Positions 61,610-64,000 of a stretch of DNA of 64,000 bases are shown one piece after another (position 1 is the first letter of the stretch; each line of letters begins with the position of its first letter). This DNA comes from Streptomyces sp. NBC_00344 (GTDB lineage: Bacteria > Actinomycetota > Actinomycetes > Streptomycetales > Streptomycetaceae): NCBI RefSeq assembly GCF_036088315.1, contig NZ_CP107996.1:1488001-1552000 (forward strand). The letters run 5' to 3'. The position numbers were made by a program, and so were the translations under genes. The notes below the pieces were generated by a model that did no database searches, was not told the origin of the DNA, and saw only the letters and a list, made by a program, of their open reading frames with translations.

Positions 61610-62272
61610 TCAGACGCCTGCACCGAGCACGGAGTTGACGCGCTGCGGATCACCGCAGACGATCAGCAGCGTTCCCGCTCGCTCCCTGGCCTCGGGCAGC
61701 GCCCGGGCCACGGAATCATCGGTACCACCGTTGAGTGCCACGATCACGACGGGACGGGCCGAAGCCCGACCGGCGGCCGCGGCAGCTGCGTAGAAGACAT
61801 CCTCCTGGGCGTCATGCTGGGCCCAGTAGGCGTCTTCGCCGAAGGACAGCTCGTGCGAAGCCCACGGGTGCTGTTCTCCAGTGGTGAGCACCAGGACGTC
61901 GCCCGGTGCGCGCCCGGTGTCGAGCAGCAGATCGACCGCCTCGTCGGCGGCGTCGAGTGCTCCGTCGACCGGTGCTGGGATCAACTGGATCTGCGGCGCG
62001 GACGTGGTGTCCGAAGTGGCCACGCTGGAGGTGTCCGGTCGCTTTTCCGATCGGGTCTCCGGCTGCTGGGCAGAGGATGTCCGCTGCGCAGGCGGCGCCG
62101 GAAGCGTCGGCCTGGCAGCGGGACGGGGCCCCGGGCGGGCGGGGCGAGGCACGGCCGCGGGGCGCGGACCGGGTACGGGACGGGGGTTCGGCGTAGCGCG
62201 GCCGGCGGCCGGAGCGACGCGGGGACCCTGGGCACTCTCGTGAATCTGAGGCTCCTCGGGGATGAGAGGCAT
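61610..62272 (-). CDS. Protein resembling the C-terminal domain of superfamily 1 helicases
   Basis: A 220-residue protein with a Pro/Ala/Arg-rich N-terminal half (~residues 15-95) that is probably disordered. The C-terminal half reads APGDVLVLTTGEQHPWASHE, AYWAQHDAQEDVFYAAAAAA, ARPVVIVALNG and GTLLIVCGDPQRVN. This follows, block by block, the C-terminal RecA-like domain of actinobacterial UvrD-like helicases (LTTG..HP, W..DEDVFY, VVLALNG, VGLSRA, VVCGDP), but motif VI is replaced by ALPEARERAG and no ATPase core exists. It is therefore likely a non-catalytic relic or a repurposed domain. ATG at 62272. Confidence 0.7.
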   Translation of the reverse strand: MPLIPEEPQIHESAQGPRVAPAAGRATPNPRPVPGPRPAAVPRPARPGPRPAARPTLPAPPAQRTSSAQQPETRSEKRPDTSSVATSDTTSAPQIQLIPAPVDGALDAADEAVDLLLDTGRAPGDVLVLTTGEQHPWASHELSFGEDAYWAQHDAQEDVFYAAAAAAGRASARPVVIVALNGGTDDSVARALPEARERAGTLLIVCGDPQRVNSVLGAGV

Positions 62273-62369
62273 GGATGGTTGTCTATCAAACGACGGCGCG
62301 CAAAGCACCACCGGGTGGGCACGTCAGTACGATTCGAGCAGAAGAGTTCTCCGCTGATCCACCGAAAAT

Positions 62370-63080
62370 TCAGAATTCGAAGCCGAGTTGGCCCCCGTCT
62401 TCAAGTGCGACAGCTTCCGCGGAGAGACGGGTCTTCTTCAGGTGCCGCCACTGAGGCAGCCCGTCGAGATAGGACCAGGAGAGCCGGTGGTGCGGGGTGG
62501 GCCCCCGCTCCGCCAGCGCGGCCTTGTGCACGGGTGAGGGGTACCCCGCGTTGGCTTCGAAGGCGAAGCCGTCACAGACATCGGACTGAGCCGCAAGCTC
62601 GGCCATCATCGCGTCCCTGCGCACCTTGGCAATCACGGAGGCCGCCGCTACGGCGATGCAGGACTGGTCGCCCTTGATCACCGTACGGACCCGCCAGGGC
62701 AGACCGAGGTAGTCGTGCTTGCCATCGAGGATCACCGCGTCCGGGCGGGCCGGAAGCGCCTCGAGTGCGCGTATGGCGGAGAGCCTCAGTGCCGCCGTCA
62801 TCCCGAGGTCATCGATCTCCTCCGGGGAGGCATGCCCCAGTGCATAGGCGGTGACCCATGACTCCAGCCGCCCCGCCAGGTCAGTGCGACGCTTGGGGCT
62901 GATGAGTTTGGAGTCGGTGAGTCCCGTCGGCGGGCGGCGAAGTCCGGTGACGGCGGCGCAGACGGTGACGGGGCCGGCCCAGGCCCCGCGTCCGACCTCG
63001 TCGACACCTGCGATGATCTTGGCGCCCGTGGTGGCGCGCAGCGAGCGCTCGACGGTGTGCGTGGGTGGTTCGTACGGCAT
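62370..63080 (-). CDS. rnhB: Ribonuclease HII
   Basis: A 236-residue enzyme that removes ribonucleotides from RNA-DNA hybrids. [20 protein letters not shown] near residue 25 holds the first two acidic metal ligands, [12 protein letters not shown] is the GxTDSK-like motif, [11 protein letters not shown] and [20 protein letters not shown] are further family blocks, and [16 protein letters not shown] ends the core. Length is typical. ATG at 63080. Single gene, with 98 bp to the next leftward gene; a TetR gene precedes it on the same strand by 61 bp. Confidence 0.97.
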   Translation of the reverse strand: MPYEPPTHTVERSLRATTGAKIIAGVDEVGRGAWAGPVTVCAAVTGLRRPPTGLTDSKLISPKRRTDLAGRLESWVTAYALGHASPEEIDDLGMTAALRLSAIRALEALPARPDAVILDGKHDYLGLPWRVRTVIKGDQSCIAVAAASVIAKVRRDAMMAELAAQSDVCDGFAFEANAGYPSPVHKAALAERGPTPHHRLSWSYLDGLPQWRHLKKTRLSAEAVALEDGGQLGFEF

Positions 63081-63141
63081 GGCGCCAGCAAGCCTACGCC
63101 GCCGGACACCGCACGCGACACCCCCGGTGCCCCACCCGGTG

Positions 63142-63768
63142 TCATCCAGGGTGCGGGCGCAGCAGCGGCACCATCACATCGTCGACCATCCGGGCAAGAT
63201 CATCATCCGGAAATTCACTTCCGCACACCTTGGACCGATACATCATCAACCCTGGGATCACATCGCAGATCAGCGTGCTCACAGCATCCGGGCGGACATC
63301 GCCCCTCTCAATCCCACGCAGCACTACGCCCTTGAAACGACGAGCGGACGGCTCGGCCACATGCTGCAGAATCAATTCATGGAAGCGCTCGGCTGCCGTG
63401 TTGTCGCATTCGTGAAGAACTGAGCGAAGTGCAAACCCAGGCTTGGAGAACATCGCGTCCCGTATCCGCCGACATAGCTGGAAGAGGTCATCGCGGACAC
63501 TTCCGTAGTCGGTGTCCTCATCCAGATCCGGCAGACCGGCCCTCAGCGCGTCGGCGACCAGCTCCTCCTTCGAGGGCCAGCGCCGGTAGACGGCGGCCTT
63601 CCCCGTCTGAGCCTCGGCGGCGACCCCCTCCATGGTGAGACCACTCCAGCCGACCGTACTCAACTGCTCCAGAGCAGCATTCAGGATCGCCCGCTCCAGC
63701 ACCGGCCCCCGGCGCCGCAGCGAGACACGCTGCACTCCGGAGTCCGCAGTCCGGCGCGAAGTAACCAT
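63142..63768 (-). CDS. TetR family transcriptional regulator
   Basis: A 208-residue repressor. The N-terminal HTH (residues ~20-65) reads [40 protein letters not shown], with the TetR-type tyrosine-tryptophan ending. The C-terminal ligand domain is helical ([40 protein letters not shown]). ATG at 63768 with GGAG seven bases upstream; a GTG at 63777 is the alternative. It is divergent from the gene beginning at 63975, and a probable operator lies between, so it most likely represses that gene, in the usual manner of TetR/exporter pairs. Confidence 0.92.
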   Translation of the reverse strand: MVTSRRTADSGVQRVSLRRRGPVLERAILNAALEQLSTVGWSGLTMEGVAAEAQTGKAAVYRRWPSKEELVADALRAGLPDLDEDTDYGSVRDDLFQLCRRIRDAMFSKPGFALRSVLHECDNTAAERFHELILQHVAEPSARRFKGVVLRGIERGDVRPDAVSTLICDVIPGLMMYRSKVCGSEFPDDDLARMVDDVMVPLLRPHPG

Positions 63769-63885
63769 CGGCTCCACTCCGTCAGTACCGGCTCGTACGC
63801 AATCACTTGATCAACACCCCCAGTGTCGCCGAAAAGCGGACCAGGGTCGACCTTCCCCTCCCACACCGGCTCTCGAACCAATACT

Positions 63886-63905
63886 AGTGAACGGTTGCGT
63901 TCTCT
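63886..63905. promoter_or_regulatory. Probable TetR operator
   Basis: AGTGAACGGTTGCGTTCTCT is an inverted repeat of eight-base arms with one mismatch around a four-base centre GTTG. It lies 118 bp upstream of the TetR start and 70 bp upstream of the divergent gene, in the expected place for joint control. Confidence 0.65.
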
Positions 63906-63974
63906 AAGTCGTGGTCGCTAATGTCACCACCGGGGGACGACTCAGTGCACCAACTCGCCCCAGGGGGAAGTTTC

Positions 63975-64000
63975 GTGTCTTCTGATCAAATAGATACGTC
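63975..64000 (+). CDS. Start of a divergent gene, truncated by window end
   Basis: GTG at 63975 follows CAGGGGGAAG and reads MSSDQIDT before the window ends. The strong ribosome site and the TetR gene and operator upstream make a real gene likely. Its product cannot be told from eight residues; by context an efflux transporter is expected. Confidence 0.5.

Overview
The window is high-GC actinobacterial chromosome and almost certainly a Streptomyces. It carries the principal sigma factor HrdB, a WhiH-type sporulation regulator beside it, both topoisomerase IV subunits (ParC, ParE), HPr with a DasR-type operator, and many four-base start/stop overlaps with GTG starts. Gene content around hrdB, parE, citrate synthases, parC and ptsH matches what I recall of the conserved SCO5811-SCO5842 core region of S. 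coelicolor; this is memory, not a search. I see no prophage, insertion sequence, CRISPR array, tRNA or rRNA.

Positions 1-12.9 kb: a truncated sulfurtransferase, a glyoxalase-fold protein, then a cobalamin (corrin ring) cluster: cobL (cbiET fusion) and cobM on +, cbiD on -, cobK on +, then cobIJ, cobH and cobG on -, and cobN on + behind a cobalamin riboswitch. CobG and CobN mark the oxygen-dependent, late-cobalt route, yet the C1 methyltransferase present is CbiD rather than CobF.

Positions 12.9-26.3 kb: thymidine kinase, a phosphodiesterase of the alkaline phosphatase superfamily, a DUF5998 protein, a GNAT/acyl-CoA-synthetase fusion of the protein acetyltransferase (PatA) type, HPr, a GntR regulator, an M23 peptidase behind a c-di-AMP (ydaO) riboswitch, a paired M16 peptidase operon, and parC.

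Positions 26.3-37 kb: a COG0523 GTPase and a citrate synthase face a second citrate synthase that carries an N-terminal helix-turn-helix; the 100-bp gap between the two synthases is full of TTGA/TCAA motifs. A decayed gene with a heptamer repeat follows, then an oligosaccharide uptake operon (GH13 glucosidase, two permeases, lipoprotein, LacI regulator) without its own ATPase.

Positions 37-47.1 kb: a CitA/DcuS-like kinase and its probable response regulator flank a nitrate/taurine-type ABC transporter, and three 19-bp tandem repeats lie in the promoter region between transporter and regulator. Next come an SSS-family symporter with its DUF485 partner and a NarL-type two-component system with a small membrane protein.

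Positions 47.1-64 kb: parE, a small zinc-ribbon protein, a secreted trypsin-like protease, hrdB, whiH, an unusual single-chain ABC protein, an NrtR-like Nudix protein, a DUF4192 protein, a RecQ-like helicase with a phosphoribosyltransferase-like C-terminus, two poorly characterised proteins, rnhB, and a TetR regulator with a probable operator before the first codons of a divergent gene at the window edge.
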